Source: Flavobacteriales bacterium (GTDB taxonomy: Bacteria > Bacteroidota > Bacteroidia > Flavobacteriales_E > Vicingaceae). From it: a stretch of DNA of 58,484 bases. Both the position numbers and the translations under genes were made by a program. Shown here piece by piece: positions 24,301 through 33,715 of this stretch. Within the stretch, counting starts at the first letter, position 1; each line of letters begins with the position of its first letter. The DNA lies in NCBI GenBank assembly GCA_020435335.1, contig JAGQZT010000038.1, forward strand, positions 1-58,484, given 5' to 3'. The notes beneath the pieces were generated by a model. That model searched no databases. It was not told where the DNA came from and worked only from the letters and a program-made list of their open reading frames with translations.

Positions 24301-25044
24301 ATGCTGACTACATTTTATAACATAGGAAACTACTTTTTATTGTTAGGCAAAGTATTTAAGAAGCCTGACAATTTTAAGATGTATTGGCGTCAGATTGTTC
24401 ATGAGATGGTTAGTTTGGGGCTCGGATCATTGGGACTCATTTCCATCATTTCCGTTTTCATGGGTGCTGTTGTTACCCTTCAAACGGTATCGGCGATCGA
24501 CAGTCCGCTTATTCCTTTGTATACGGTTGGTTACGCTACCCGCCAGTCTTTTATCCTGGAGCTGGCACCAACCATTATGTGCCTGATTCTGGCTGGGAAG
24601 GTGGGATCCAACATTTCTTCGGAGATCGGCACCATGCGAATCACCGAACAGATTGATGCTCTGGAGATCATGGGTGTGAATTCGGCTTCTTATTTGATTT
24701 TCCCGAAGATTATAGCTTCGTTATTTACCATTCCGATTATTGTGATCTACAGCATGTTCCTGGGGATTATCGGCGGTTATATCGTGGGGGCTTATTCGGA
24801 TATGCTTACGATCGAAGATTATTTATATGGCATTCGCTGGGATTTCAAAACGTTTGATGTCATTTATGCTTTAATCAAGACCCTGTTCTTTGCCTTTGTG
24901 ATTACCAGTATTCCTTCCTACCATGGTTATTATGTGCGTGGAGGTGCCCTGGAAATCGGTAAATCCAGTACAAAATCAGTGGTTTACAGCAGTATTACCA
25001 TTTTAATTGTGAACTACATCCTGACTCAGTTATTGTTGATATGA
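24301..25044 (+). CDS. mlaE: MlaE-family lipid ABC transporter permease
   Basis: MlaE is the inner-membrane permease of the Mla system, which moves phospholipids between inner and outer membranes. The 247-residue protein has about five to six membrane segments and family phrases such as GAVVTLQTV, ELAPTIMCLILAGKVGSNISSE (quoted in part) and MRITEQIDALEIMGVNS, the conserved cytoplasmic helix. It overlaps the ATPase gene by 4 nt. MlaD (MCE) is expected next but does not follow here: a terminator and a convergent gene come instead, so the substrate-binding subunit is elsewhere. Confidence 0.92.
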   Translation: MLTTFYNIGNYFLLLGKVFKKPDNFKMYWRQIVHEMVSLGLGSLGLISIISVFMGAVVTLQTVSAIDSPLIPLYTVGYATRQSFILELAPTIMCLILAGKVGSNISSEIGTMRITEQIDALEIMGVNSASYLIFPKIIASLFTIPIIVIYSMFLGIIGGYIVGAYSDMLTIEDYLYGIRWDFKTFDVIYALIKTLFFAFVITSIPSYHGYYVRGGALEIGKSSTKSVVYSSITILIVNYILTQLLLI

Positions 25045-25790
25045 TCGAAATTAAAAATATCAACAAGTCGTTTGGCGAAAAGCAAGTTTTGCATGATGTT
25101 TCCATTACCTTTCATCGACGAAAGATCAATTTGATCATCGGGGCGAGCGGATCCGGGAAATCGGTGCTAACCAAATGCATTGTCGGATTGCATGAAGTTG
25201 ATTCGGGTAACATAGAGTACGATGGCCGGGATTTTACGCACATGAATTTTAATCAACGTAAATCCATTCGGAAAGAGATTGGTATGCTGTTTCAGGGCTC
25301 TGCGCTCTTTGATTCGCTCTCTGTGGAGGAAAATGTTAAGTTTCCCTTGCAGATGTACACCAAAATGACGGAAGAAGAAATATTGGACCGGGTTAACTTT
25401 TGCCTGAACCGTGTGGAATTGATCAACGTCAACCACTTGTATCCGGCCGAATTGAGTGGAGGGATGCAGAAACGGGTGGGGATAGCCCGTGCTATGGCTT
25501 TAAATCCGAAATATTTATTCTGTGATGAGCCCAATTCCGGACTGGATCCTCAAACGGGTATTGTGATTGATAACCTGATCCGTGAAATCACTGAAGAGTA
25601 CAACATGACGACCATTGTGATTACGCACGACATGAACTCCGTGATGGAAACGGGCGATCACATTACCTTTATTCATAAAGGAAAGAAATGGTGGGAAGGG
25701 AACAGGAAAGAGATCTTAAAAACAGACAATCAGGAGTTGTGTGATTTCGTTTATGCTTCCCGCATCATGAAGAAGTTCAAAAACTTGTAA
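25041..25790 (+). CDS. mlaF: MlaF-type ABC transporter ATP-binding protein
   Basis: This 249-residue ATPase energises the MlaE permease encoded just upstream (4-nt overlap). It shows Walker A IGASGSGKSVLTK (about 33-45), the Q-loop region GMLFQGSALFDSLS typical of MlaF, the signature ELSGGMQKRVGIARAM, Walker B LFCDEPNSGLDPQ and the switch region VITHDMNSV. The QGSALFDSL phrase separates Mla-type ATPases from other ABC importers. A strong terminator follows 25 bp after the stop. Confidence 0.93.
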   Translation: MIEIKNINKSFGEKQVLHDVSITFHRRKINLIIGASGSGKSVLTKCIVGLHEVDSGNIEYDGRDFTHMNFNQRKSIRKEIGMLFQGSALFDSLSVEENVKFPLQMYTKMTEEEILDRVNFCLNRVELINVNHLYPAELSGGMQKRVGIARAMALNPKYLFCDEPNSGLDPQTGIVIDNLIREITEEYNMTTIVITHDMNSVMETGDHITFIHKGKKWWEGNRKEILKTDNQELCDFVYASRIMKKFKNL

Positions 25791-25814
25791 AGGGCTATTA
25801 AAACATCGGGTAAT

Positions 25815-25846
25815 AAAAAAGCCTCTCCATAGGAGAGGCTTTTTTT
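25815..25846. terminator. Bidirectional terminator between mlaF and the T9SS gene
   Basis: A6-GCCTCTCC-ATA-GGAGAGGC-T7: perfect 8-bp GC-rich stem flanked by A and T runs, so it can end transcription from both converging genes. Confidence 0.92.
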
Positions 25847-25863
25847 ATGTGTTGGAGTAACTA

Positions 25864-26925
25864 TTATTTAGTTACAACCATTCTTTTCGTTAATCTGTTG
25901 TTATCAGCAATTAAAGAATAGAAATAGTTTCCAGCTGTAAACTCAGAAGCGTCGATAGCTACGTTGTAAGAACCTTGAGCTTGACCACCGAAGTTTTGAG
26001 TAAATACTTCTTTACCAGTCATGTCATAAACTACCAATTTAACAGCAGTCATGTTGTGCTCTAAGTTGTAAGAGATAGTTGTTTGATCTACTACTGGGTT
26101 AGGGAAAGCGCTTAATTGCATTCCGTTGAAGAATTCAACATCTTCTACACCAACGAAGTTCTCATCGATAACTGGCCAGATAGCGATGTTGTTATCTAAA
26201 CCACCGAATAAATCGTCAGTTACATACCAGTTGTTGCTAGCAACAGCAACTCTGTGGAATGCATATCTGTAACCTTCACCGTCAGCATCAGAAATTAATC
26301 CGATAGTATCGTTAGCAGCTTTAGCAGCAGTACCGTCAACTGAAGCAGCGAAATCAGAACCGCTGATAGTAGCTACTGAAGAGAAAGGAGCCCAAGTAAA
26401 GTTTGGCCACACCGTATCGATAGCAGTAATGTTTAAAGAAGTAGAAGCAACTTGAGTAGAAGGACCATTGTAATCCTGGTTCCAGTTAGTTCCATCGTGA
26501 GAGAAAGCAGCGTTAGCAGCCATAGTCCACAAAGAGAAAGTAATGTTAGAGTTACCTCCTGAGTTGTCAGTTTTACCTGTAAACCAAGCTAAGATACCTT
26601 CAACACCGAAGCTGGCAGCATTCAGGTTCAAGTAACCTTGAGCACACTGGTTGATTTCGTTTGTACTGATGTTAACACCATAAACGTATCCACCACCGGT
26701 GTATCCGTAGTTCCAAACTTGTCCACCTACAGCGAACTCACCTGGTAACCATTTTGCAGAACCACCTGGAGTCCAGCTAACTGTGTCAGTTGGAGTTTTA
26801 GTGCTTGCTTTACTTAAGTTGATTGTTTTAGAATCACGAGCAATTGCATTTCCTTGCTCAGAAACTTGCGCGAAAGACGCTGTTGAAAAAATAGCTGCAA
26901 CAGCTAAAAAGTAAATTTTTTTCAT
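25864..26925 (-). CDS. T9SS-secreted protein with type A sorting domain, probably abundant
   Basis: The 353-residue protein has a signal peptide (MKKIYFLAVAAIFSTASFAQ) and a C-terminal T9SS type A sorting domain of about 75 residues (LSAFPNPVVDQTTISYNL, VYDMTGKEVF, GNYFYSLIADN, ending RMVVTK). The middle is beta-rich, with many W, N, G and T residues and no catalytic motif I recognise. Codon choice is strongly biased (Leu TTA, Pro CCA, Gly GGT, Arg CGT, Ala GCT/GCA), unlike nearby genes and as seen for very highly expressed proteins. It has its own promoter and ends at a shared terminator, so it is a single-gene unit. A major secreted or surface protein is likely. Confidence 0.85.
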   Translation of the reverse strand: MKKIYFLAVAAIFSTASFAQVSEQGNAIARDSKTINLSKASTKTPTDTVSWTPGGSAKWLPGEFAVGGQVWNYGYTGGGYVYGVNISTNEINQCAQGYLNLNAASFGVEGILAWFTGKTDNSGGNSNITFSLWTMAANAAFSHDGTNWNQDYNGPSTQVASTSLNITAIDTVWPNFTWAPFSSVATISGSDFAASVDGTAAKAANDTIGLISDADGEGYRYAFHRVAVASNNWYVTDDLFGGLDNNIAIWPVIDENFVGVEDVEFFNGMQLSAFPNPVVDQTTISYNLEHNMTAVKLVVYDMTGKEVFTQNFGGQAQGSYNVAIDASEFTAGNYFYSLIADNNRLTKRMVVTK

Positions 26926-26964
26926 AATTGTTTATTTAGTTAAAGTTAAAACTTGTTTAGGGTA

Positions 26965-26993
26965 CGAAAATACGAAAATTGATTTAAATACAA
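26965..26993 (-). promoter_or_regulatory. Predicted promoter of the T9SS-secreted protein
   Basis: Reverse-strand TTG (26991-26993), 18 nt, then TATTTTCG (26965-26972), one base from TAnnTTTG. The leader would be about 34 nt, longer than at most genes here and A/T-rich, which fits strong translation initiation in Bacteroidetes. Confidence 0.5.
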
Positions 26994-27044
26994 TATAAAA
27001 TTAACACAACATTTATTTAACGGTTATTTTAACCAATTAAAGGA

Positions 27045-29912
27045 CTAAACCGTTTCTTCCATGAAGGCTTCAATTGGAGCGCAGGTACATATTAAATTTC
27101 TGTCACCATAAGCATCATCAGCTCTTCCAACGGTTGGCCAGTACTTTTGATCTCTGATCCAGGTCAATGGAAAAGCAGCCTTTTCTCTGGAGTACGGATA
27201 GTTCCACTGATCAGCAATCACCACTTTAGCTGTGTGCGGCGCATTTTTTAAGAGGTTGTTCTCCTTATCCAGTTTGTTATCAATGATATCCTGAACTTCA
27301 CGGCGGATGGATTTCATGACGTCGATGAAACGATCCAACTCTTCCTTGCTTTCACTTTCGGTCGGTTCAACCATCAGTGTTCCTGCAACCGGGAAGGAAA
27401 CAGTCGGTGCATGGAAGCCGTAATCCATTAATCGTTTGGCAATATCGCCTACTTCAACTCCCGATTCGGCTTTAAAATCGCGGCATTCCAGGATCATCTC
27501 GTGAGCTACTCGTCCGTTATGATTAGTGTAGAGGATGCTGTAGCTATCTTCTAGTCTCGATTTCAGGTAGTTAGCATTCAGGATGGCTGTTTTGGTGGAT
27601 TGTTTTAACCCTTCCGTACCCAGCATTTTGATGTAGGCATATGAGATCAAACAAACATAAGCACTTCCCCACGGGGCAGATGATACGGCGGTAATAGCCT
27701 GATCACCTCCCGTTTTTACCAGTGGGTTGCCCGGCAAGAATGGGGTCAGCTGTTTCGCTACGCCGATTGGTCCAACTCCAGGGCCTCCGCCTCCGTGCGG
27801 AATGGCAAAGGTTTTATGTAAATTCAGGTGGCATACATCCGCTCCGATGTTGGCCGGGTTAGTAAGTCCAACCTGAGCATTCATGTTGGCACCATCCATA
27901 TAAACCTGTCCACCGTTCTGGTGGATGATTTCTGTGATTTCCATGATGCTCTCCTCAAATACGCCGTGCGTAGATGGATAGGTTACCATCAGGCAGGATA
28001 GGTTTGCAGCATGTTGTTCGGCTTTGGCCCGCAAATCGTCTACATCAATGTTTCCTTTTTCATCACACTTGGTTACAACCACTTCCATGCCGGCCATAAC
28101 CGCACTCGCAGGGTTGGTTCCGTGAGCCGAAGACGGGATCAGGGCAATGTTTCGATGATGGTCTCCTCTGCTCTCATGATAGGCTTTAATTACTAATAAT
28201 CCGGCATATTCTCCCTGAGCTCCCGAGTTCGGTTGCAGGGAAACGGCATCAAAACCAGTGATCTCAGCCAGGTCATTTTCGAGGTTTTTAAGCATCTCCT
28301 GATACCCTTGAGCCTGATCAACAGGAGCAAAAGGGTGCAGGTATGCCCATTCGCCCCAGCCCAACGGAATCAGTTCCGTAGCGGCATTCAGTTTCATGGT
28401 GCATGACCCCAATGAGATCATGGAGTGGGTTAATGATAAGTCTTTATTTTCAAGGCGTTTGATGTAACGCATCATTTCCGATTCGGAATGATAGGCTTTG
28501 AAAACCATCTCGTTTAAAAACGAGGAAGTCCTTGATAAGTTTTGCGGAATTCCATTCACAGGGCTGCTGGTCGTTGCTTTTTGCTGACCGGCAGCTGCAG
28601 CAAAAATATCAACGATGGTTTCGATGTCATCCAGGGTCTCGGTCTCGCCGATGCTGATGGAAATGATGCCGTTACCATAATAGAAGTTGATTTCTTTTTC
28701 CAGTGCCAGGGTATTGATCTTGTTTTTCAGATCATCTGAAACACGGTAGGTCAGCGTATCGAAAAAAGTATCGTTTACTCTCTCGTATCCCAGGCTGTTT
28801 AAGTGGTTGGCTAACTGGCCGCTCAGACTGTTGATCTGTTTTGCGATGTCGGTCAGGCCGTCGGCACCGTGATACACGGCATACATACCGGCCATAACAG
28901 CCAACAATACCTGTGCGGTACAAATATTGGAGGTGGCTTTATCGCGTTTAATGTGTTGCTCGCGGGTTTGCAGTGCCATACGGAGTGCCCGGTTTCCCTG
29001 AGCATCAATGGTCACGCCGATGATTCGTCCCGGCACGCTTCTTTTGTATTCATCTTTGGTCGCAAAGTAGGCAGCATGAGGCCCGCCGTATCCCATCGGA
29101 ACACCAAAGCGTTGTGTAGATCCTATTACGACGTCGGCTCCCCATTCGCCCGGAGGGGTTAGTAAGGTTAAGCTTAAGATGTCGGCAGCAACAACAACCA
29201 GGCTTCCCTGAGCGTGCGCCTTTTCCGTAAAGGATTTGTAATCGTTAATCTGTCCTGTGGCATCAGGATATTGCACAATACCGCCAAATACGTTCTCATT
29301 GAATTCGAAGGAATTGTGATCTCCGATAATCAACTCAATTCCGAGTGGATTGGATCGGGTTTTTAATACGTCGATGGTTTGCGGGAAACATTTTTCGGAG
29401 ACGAAAAATTGGTTGGCTCCCGCTTTTTTCGCTTCCCTGCTTCTGCTGTTGAATGCCAGGATCATGGCCTCAGAAGCGGCTGTACCCTCATCCAGTAATG
29501 AAGAGTTGGCCAATTCCATGCCGGTTAGTTCCAGTACCATGGTTTGGTAATTCAATAAAGCTTCCAGCCTGCCCTGAGAGATCTCGGCCTGATAAGGGGT
29601 ATAAGCCGTATACCATCCAGGGTTCTCAAAGATGTTCCGTTTAATAACCGAAGGAAGGATGGTGTTGTTGTATCCCAATCCGATGTAAGATCTGAAGAGT
29701 TTGTTTTTCTTGGCCAATTCCCGGGAGTGGTTCAGGTATTCAAATTCACTCATGGGCTTGGCTAACATCAATTCATTCTTTAGTCGAATTTTATTGGGGA
29801 TGGTTTGTTCTATCAATTCATCTATAGATGCTGCGCCACAGGCTGCCAGCATTTCAGTAACATCATGCGCTCTTGGACCGATATGTCTGCTCGAAAATTT
29901 TTCTGATGCCAT
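27045..29912 (-). CDS. gcvP: Glycine dehydrogenase (decarboxylating), P-protein of the glycine cleavage system
   Basis: GcvP decarboxylates glycine with PLP and passes the aminomethyl group to lipoylated GcvH. The single-chain form is about 955 residues, normal for the family. The N-terminus has [18 protein letters not shown]. The N-half contains [20 protein letters not shown], and the C-half carries the PLP lysine in [18 protein letters not shown]. The start is set at ATG 29912 ([12 protein letters not shown]) because the frame's upstream part to 29951 has no family similarity. The T, H and L genes are not in the window. The 115 bp before it show no glycine riboswitch-like pairing. Confidence 0.96.
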   Translation of the reverse strand: MASEKFSSRHIGPRAHDVTEMLAACGAASIDELIEQTIPNKIRLKNELMLAKPMSEFEYLNHSRELAKKNKLFRSYIGLGYNNTILPSVIKRNIFENPGWYTAYTPYQAEISQGRLEALLNYQTMVLELTGMELANSSLLDEGTAASEAMILAFNSRSREAKKAGANQFFVSEKCFPQTIDVLKTRSNPLGIELIIGDHNSFEFNENVFGGIVQYPDATGQINDYKSFTEKAHAQGSLVVVAADILSLTLLTPPGEWGADVVIGSTQRFGVPMGYGGPHAAYFATKDEYKRSVPGRIIGVTIDAQGNRALRMALQTREQHIKRDKATSNICTAQVLLAVMAGMYAVYHGADGLTDIAKQINSLSGQLANHLNSLGYERVNDTFFDTLTYRVSDDLKNKINTLALEKEINFYYGNGIISISIGETETLDDIETIVDIFAAAAGQQKATTSSPVNGIPQNLSRTSSFLNEMVFKAYHSESEMMRYIKRLENKDLSLTHSMISLGSCTMKLNAATELIPLGWGEWAYLHPFAPVDQAQGYQEMLKNLENDLAEITGFDAVSLQPNSGAQGEYAGLLVIKAYHESRGDHHRNIALIPSSAHGTNPASAVMAGMEVVVTKCDEKGNIDVDDLRAKAEQHAANLSCLMVTYPSTHGVFEESIMEITEIIHQNGGQVYMDGANMNAQVGLTNPANIGADVCHLNLHKTFAIPHGGGGPGVGPIGVAKQLTPFLPGNPLVKTGGDQAITAVSSAPWGSAYVCLISYAYIKMLGTEGLKQSTKTAILNANYLKSRLEDSYSILYTNHNGRVAHEMILECRDFKAESGVEVGDIAKRLMDYGFHAPTVSFPVAGTLMVEPTESESKEELDRFIDVMKSIRREVQDIIDNKLDKENNLLKNAPHTAKVVIADQWNYPYSREKAAFPLTWIRDQKYWPTVGRADDAYGDRNLICTCAPIEAFMEETV

Positions 29913-30027
29913 AATAATAAGTTTATGTATGTTAAAAATAAAGGCTAACAAATGTAATAAAAGCGAACTATAAAAGCCGTTGTTTTTGTTAACAGCTTTG
30001 ATAAGTTTTTTCCGAAATTTAACAAGA

Positions 30028-30795
30028 TCAGGCCTTCGCCTGGAAGAGGGTATTGAATTTTTCTTTCATTTCGGCTATTTGAGTAATGAGCCCTTTGTTT
30101 TTTTCAATGGCATTCCCCACGATGATGATGTCTGCTCCGGCTTTGTAGATTTCCATGGCAGCTTCCGGTGTTCTGATTCCTCCTCCAATGATCAGCGGTC
30201 CGGAAATGGCTTCTCGGGTTCTTCGGATCATTTCTGTGGAAATACATTTTTTTGCCCCACTGCCTCCGTCAATGTAGGTCAGCCGGAGTCCCAAATACTC
30301 ACCAGCCAAAGCGGTTGTTGCAGCGATGTCTGCATTGCCGTGGGGGATGGGGTTGGTTTCGCTAACATAAATGGCTGTGGTGGTGGTGCCGCAGTCGACC
30401 AGCAAATAACCCGTAGGGATGATTTCCAGGTCGAGTTTTTGCAATTTAGGCGTGGCAGCAACATGATGTCCGATCAGAAATTCCGGGTTCCTGCCGGAGA
30501 TTAATGAAAGAAAAAGGATCGCATCGGCATATTTGGATAACTGATCCGGACTACCCGGAAAGATGATGACGGGTTTACTGGTATTCTCTTTGATCAGGCG
30601 GCAGGTCTGATTGAAATCGCCCTTGGTAATGATGCTCCCGCCGACAAAGAAAAAATCCACAGCGCTTTCATTACACCGCTTAACAAGTTGAAGCAGTTCG
30701 GCAACGGTTTGTTTATCGGGATCAACGAGTACCCCGAACATTTTTTGACCGGAAGCAGCTGTAGTAGCAATATGATGATAAACGCTTTTTTGCAC
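30028..30795 (-). CDS. Geranylgeranylglyceryl/heptaprenylglyceryl phosphate synthase
   Basis: The enzyme joins an isoprenyl diphosphate to sn-glycerol 1-phosphate by an ether bond, the step best known from archaeal lipids. The 255-residue TIM-barrel protein has LVDPDKQTV near the N-terminus, [29 protein letters not shown], and the phosphate-binding [12 protein letters not shown] and [11 protein letters not shown]. These fit the GGGPS/PcrB family, group II as found in Bacteroidetes. It starts at GTG 30795, supported by a TAAATTTG box exactly four bases upstream with a TTTG 19 nt further. The product's fate in this bacterium is unknown. Confidence 0.92.
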   Translation of the reverse strand: MQKSVYHHIATTAASGQKMFGVLVDPDKQTVAELLQLVKRCNESAVDFFFVGGSIITKGDFNQTCRLIKENTSKPVIIFPGSPDQLSKYADAILFLSLISGRNPEFLIGHHVAATPKLQKLDLEIIPTGYLLVDCGTTTTAIYVSETNPIPHGNADIAATTALAGEYLGLRLTYIDGGSGAKKCISTEMIRRTREAISGPLIIGGGIRTPEAAMEIYKAGADIIIVGNAIEKNKGLITQIAEMKEKFNTLFQAKA

Positions 30796-30799
30796 GGGT

Positions 30800-30830
30800 C
30801 AAATTTATCATTTAAAGTGTGTAGACCAAA
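30800..30830 (-). promoter_or_regulatory. Predicted promoter of the GGGP synthase gene
   Basis: Reverse-strand TTTG (30827-30830), 19 nt, TAAATTTG (30800-30807), ACCC, then the GTG start. It lies across the end of the phosphopantetheinyl transferase gene (stop at 30812), so the promoter is partly inside coding sequence. Predicts a leaderless mRNA. Confidence 0.6.
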
Positions 30831-31417
30831 ATACTGTCATCAATTCTTTCCCACTTCATGGCTATTTCTGCTGTAAAACCGGCCAGGTTTATTTTTCCTT
30901 TAAAGGAAGGGGATTCTGTTGAGAATTGATCAACAAACAAATGCTCGATAAATAACACTTCCTTTTCACCATAGTACTTGTACAGGGCTTCTTTGGCACT
31001 CCAATAAACGGTTAATTCTTCTGTGGTTTGCAGTTTTTCAATGTCTTCCGTACTGAGAAATTTATGTTTCACCCGTTCAATCTTCTGGTCCTGTTTTTCG
31101 ATATCGATGCCGCAGGCATGATCACTGACCAGTACAGCCGCAAACTCAGTTGTGTGAGAAATGGAAATGTGTTTGCCATTACTCAAGAGCGGTTTTCCTT
31201 TTTCAGTGTAGGTGATTTGTTCTCCGGGGAGTAGTTGCTGAAGAAGAAGACGGGTTGCCAGCCATTGTTTGATCCGGCTCTCACTATTCACCTCGGGAAG
31301 GTTCAGGTTGTATGGGAGTTGGTTGGCTAATTCGAGCAGTATATCCTTACTTTCCGTAATTTTCCACAGGGCCAGCCGGTGCCGGTCAGAAATATTTTTT
31401 TGATGATAAAAAGGCAT
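30812..31417 (-). CDS. 4'-phosphopantetheinyl transferase superfamily protein
   Basis: The enzyme moves the phosphopantetheine arm of CoA to a serine of an acyl- or peptidyl-carrier protein. The 201-residue protein has the Sfp-type motifs: HISISHTTEFAAV, the metal-binding GIDIEKQDQKIERVKHKFLS (GID-E near 98-103) and the WSAKEALYKYYG motif near 141-152. Length lies between AcpS (about 120) and Sfp (about 225). No carrier protein or synthase is near. It is divergent from ahcY across a 63-bp gap and 16 bp upstream of the GGGP synthase start, which has its own promoter. Confidence 0.9.
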   Translation of the reverse strand: MPFYHQKNISDRHRLALWKITESKDILLELANQLPYNLNLPEVNSESRIKQWLATRLLLQQLLPGEQITYTEKGKPLLSNGKHISISHTTEFAAVLVSDHACGIDIEKQDQKIERVKHKFLSTEDIEKLQTTEELTVYWSAKEALYKYYGEKEVLFIEHLFVDQFSTESPSFKGKINLAGFTAEIAMKWERIDDSILVYTL

Positions 31418-31420
31418 TAC

Positions 31421-31451
31421 TTGAATGGTATAAGGTTATTCCGTAACTTTG
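31421..31451 (+). promoter_or_regulatory. Predicted ahcY promoter (TTG-N20-TAACTTTG)
   Basis: TTG (31421-31423), 20 nt, TAACTTTG (31444-31451). The expected leader is about 23 nt, A/T-rich. Too short for an S-adenosylhomocysteine riboswitch. Confidence 0.65.
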
Positions 31452-31480
31452 TTATCCTTTTGAATAATAAATTTTACTAA

Positions 31481-32794
31481 ATGAGTACACAAGTGGAAAG
31501 ATTACCATACAAAGTTAAAGATATATCTTTAGCCGATTGGGGAAGAAAAGAAATTAAATTGGCCGAGGCGGAAATGCCTGGTTTAATGACCTTAAGAGAA
31601 GAATATAAAGGCAAACAGCCATTGGCGGGAGCCCGTATCGCGGGATGCCTTCACATGACCATCCAAACAGCGGTATTAATTGAAACGTTGGTTGAGTTGG
31701 GTGCTGAAGTAACCTGGTCTTCTTGTAACATCTTCTCAACTCAAGATCACGCTGCAGCTGCCATTGCTGCAACCGGAGTTCCTGTTTATGCCTGGAAAGG
31801 TATGAATGAAGAAGAGTTTGACTGGTGTATTGAGCAAACTCTGTTTGCATTTAAAGATGGCCAGCCTTTAAATATGATCCTGGATGACGGAGGCGATTTG
31901 ACCAATATGGTTTTCGATCGTTACCCGGAATTGTGTGAAGATATCCGTGGGTTATCCGAGGAAACCACAACAGGTGTTCACCGTTTGTACGAAAGAATGC
32001 TGAACGGAACACTGGTTATGCCTGCCATTAATGTGAACGATTCGGTTACCAAATCCAAATTCGATAACAAATACGGTTGTAAAGAGTCCCTGGTAGATGC
32101 GATCAGAAGAGCTACCGATGTGATGATGGCCGGAAAAGTTGCCGTAGTTTGTGGTTATGGTGATGTGGGTAAAGGTTCTGCCGCTTCATTGAGAGGTGCC
32201 GGTGCCCGTGTGATTGTTACCGAAATTGATCCGATCTGTGCACTTCAGGCCGCTATGGACGGTTTTGCTGTGAGACGACTGGAAAATGCCATCGGTGAAG
32301 CCGATATCGTGGTTACCACTACCGGAAACAAAGACATCGTTCAGGGGCATCACTTCGAAGCCATGAAAGACAAGACCATCGTATGTAACATCGGACACTT
32401 CGATAACGAGATCGATGTGGCCTGGTTGAACAAGAATCACGGTCATACCAAAGATACCATCAAACCTCAGGTAGATATTTATAATGTGAATGGTAACGAC
32501 ATCATTCTTTTGGCTGAAGGCCGTCTGGTGAATTTGGGTTGTGCCACAGGTCACCCGAGCTTTGTAATGAGTAACTCCTTTACCAACCAAACACTGGCTC
32601 AAATCGAATTGTGGAACAATTCCGCCGATTATAAAAACGAAGTATACATGTTGCCGAAACACCTGGATGAGAAGGTGGCGCGTTTACACCTGGAGAAAAT
32701 CGGGGTGGAGCTGACCACGTTGCGTCCGGATCAGGCAGCTTATATCGGTGTGGATGTGGAAGGTCCGTTTAAACCGGAGCATTACCGATATTAA
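31481..32794 (+). CDS. ahcY: Adenosylhomocysteinase
   Basis: AhcY splits S-adenosylhomocysteine into adenosine and homocysteine, removing the inhibitory product of methyltransferases. The 437-residue protein has the conserved N-terminal pattern [36 protein letters not shown], the substrate region [12 protein letters not shown], the NAD-binding [10 protein letters not shown], and the C-terminal PEHYRY that reaches across subunits. Length and motifs are fully normal. Single-gene unit with its own promoter and a terminator right after the stop. Confidence 0.98.
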   Translation: MSTQVERLPYKVKDISLADWGRKEIKLAEAEMPGLMTLREEYKGKQPLAGARIAGCLHMTIQTAVLIETLVELGAEVTWSSCNIFSTQDHAAAAIAATGVPVYAWKGMNEEEFDWCIEQTLFAFKDGQPLNMILDDGGDLTNMVFDRYPELCEDIRGLSEETTTGVHRLYERMLNGTLVMPAINVNDSVTKSKFDNKYGCKESLVDAIRRATDVMMAGKVAVVCGYGDVGKGSAASLRGAGARVIVTEIDPICALQAAMDGFAVRRLENAIGEADIVVTTTGNKDIVQGHHFEAMKDKTIVCNIGHFDNEIDVAWLNKNHGHTKDTIKPQVDIYNVNGNDIILLAEGRLVNLGCATGHPSFVMSNSFTNQTLAQIELWNNSADYKNEVYMLPKHLDEKVARLHLEKIGVELTTLRPDQAAYIGVDVEGPFKPEHYRY

Positions 32795-32814
32795 AAAATA
32801 GCCTTATAGCTGTG

Positions 32815-32842
32815 AAGCCCTGACGAAAGTTGGGGCTTTTTT
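32815..32842. terminator. Terminator after ahcY
   Basis: AAGCCCTGAC-GAAA-GTTGGGGCTT pairs over 10 bp, with two G-T wobbles, closed by a GNRA-type GAAA loop and followed by a T run. It touches the stop codon of the convergent lipoprotein gene (32841). Confidence 0.85.
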
Positions 32843-33260
32843 AGTTGTAAATCCGCAATACACTGCCGTCAAAGCTCGTGTTGTATTGCTTGAGTGGCAG
32901 GTTGGCCGGTCCTTTGGTTACCGAACCGTCGGTGATCAGGAATTCGGAGCCGCAGCAATCGTCTTTGCCGGAGATGTTATTGGATTGAACAGATACCAGG
33001 GCGCAACTGTTGCTCGAATTGTAAGGGCAATGGCGGTCAAATGCCCGGAACTCATCGTTGCTGTACCGGTAAAGAATAATGCCTCTCGATCCTCCGTTCA
33101 GATACATCCATCCTCCCGGAACGGAAACTTCATTGTATGCCGGGTTATTGGCGTTGATGGTGTAATTCACACTCACCAACGGGATGTTGGAGTTGTCATC
33201 TTTTTTACAGGCAGATAACGTAAACAAGATAAATAATATGTAGAGGCATTTTTTTTGCAT
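32841..33260 (-). CDS. Rieske-fold-like lipoprotein lacking the cluster ligands
   Basis: The 139-residue protein has a lipoprotein signal (LYILFILFTLSACKKDD, lipobox Cys about 18). The C-terminal half follows a Rieske ferredoxin outline: FDRHCPYNSSN where a normal domain has CPH, then CCGSEFLITDGSVTKGPA where it has CxxHGxxF. The GPA...PL..Y tail is also Rieske-like. One His of the first motif (Tyr instead) and the His of the second (Ser) are missing, so a [2Fe-2S] cluster is unlikely as read. The four Cys might bind another metal or form disulfides. A TAATTTTA box lies 5 nt before the ATG. Role unknown. Confidence 0.75.
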   Translation of the reverse strand: MQKKCLYILFILFTLSACKKDDNSNIPLVSVNYTINANNPAYNEVSVPGGWMYLNGGSRGIILYRYSNDEFRAFDRHCPYNSSNSCALVSVQSNNISGKDDCCGSEFLITDGSVTKGPANLPLKQYNTSFDGSVLRIYN

Positions 33261-33305
33261 TCCTGTAAAATTAGTAAATTCGGATTATTAATTGGACTAA
33301 CGGTT

Positions 33306-33599
33306 ATGAAGGCATTAAAGTATATTTTCTCACTGGTAATGATCACGGTGGCATTAACAGCATTCGGTCAGGAGACCAAAATGGTAAAAAACCGGAAAAA
33401 GATGTTGGAAAAGCAGGAGGAGCAGAAAAAGAAAGCACAGGAAGAAGCGCTGGAGGAAGGAAAAAAACGCCACATGAACATCCAGTCCAAGAGTACGAAG
33501 AAAAGGATGAAGCAGAACATGAAAAAATCGAAGGCTGTAAATCGTAAACGCAGCGGTGAGAAAAAGTCCTTTTTTGCCAGAATCTTCGGAGGGAAATAA
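33306..33599 (+). CDS. Very basic small exported protein
   Basis: The 97-residue product (ATG 33306) has a signal peptide (MKALKYIFSLVMITVALTAFG) and a mature part rich in Lys, Arg, Gln and Glu. It has a predicted coiled helix (KKMLEKQEEQKKKAQEEA) followed by KRHMNIQSKSTKKRMKQNMKK (quoted in part) and ending KKSFFARIFGGK. I believe similar small proteins are common in Flavobacteria, but I know no function. A longer frame from 33255 overlaps the divergent lipoprotein gene and adds a non-signal stretch, so it is rejected. Compare with the Lys-rich exported protein at 10878-11195. Confidence 0.75.
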   Translation: MKALKYIFSLVMITVALTAFGQETKMVKNRKKMLEKQEEQKKKAQEEALEEGKKRHMNIQSKSTKKRMKQNMKKSKAVNRKRSGEKKSFFARIFGGK

Positions 33600-33715
33600 C
33601 CCTGAAACGTAAAGCATCAAATTTCAGGTCACAAATTTTTGGGATATGTAGTTTGTGTTTTGTTATTTTGGTGACGAGGGCACTAATTAAATCGAATCAA
33701 TAACAGCAAAACGTA

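Noticed and set aside
24108..24320. 70-residue forward frame before mlaE
   Set aside because: It is antisense to the 49-residue lipoprotein gene, has no export or domain signature, and runs past the convincing mlaE start.
26926..27044. Small gene in the gap between gcvP and the T9SS gene
   Set aside because: No frame of useful length; the gap is accounted for by a promoter and an A/T-rich leader.
29913..30027. Possible glycine riboswitch upstream of gcvP
   Set aside because: The 115-bp AT-rich gap shows none of the paired conserved cores of glycine riboswitches.
31418..31480. Possible SAH riboswitch before ahcY
   Set aside because: The leader is only about 23 nt, too short for the known fold.
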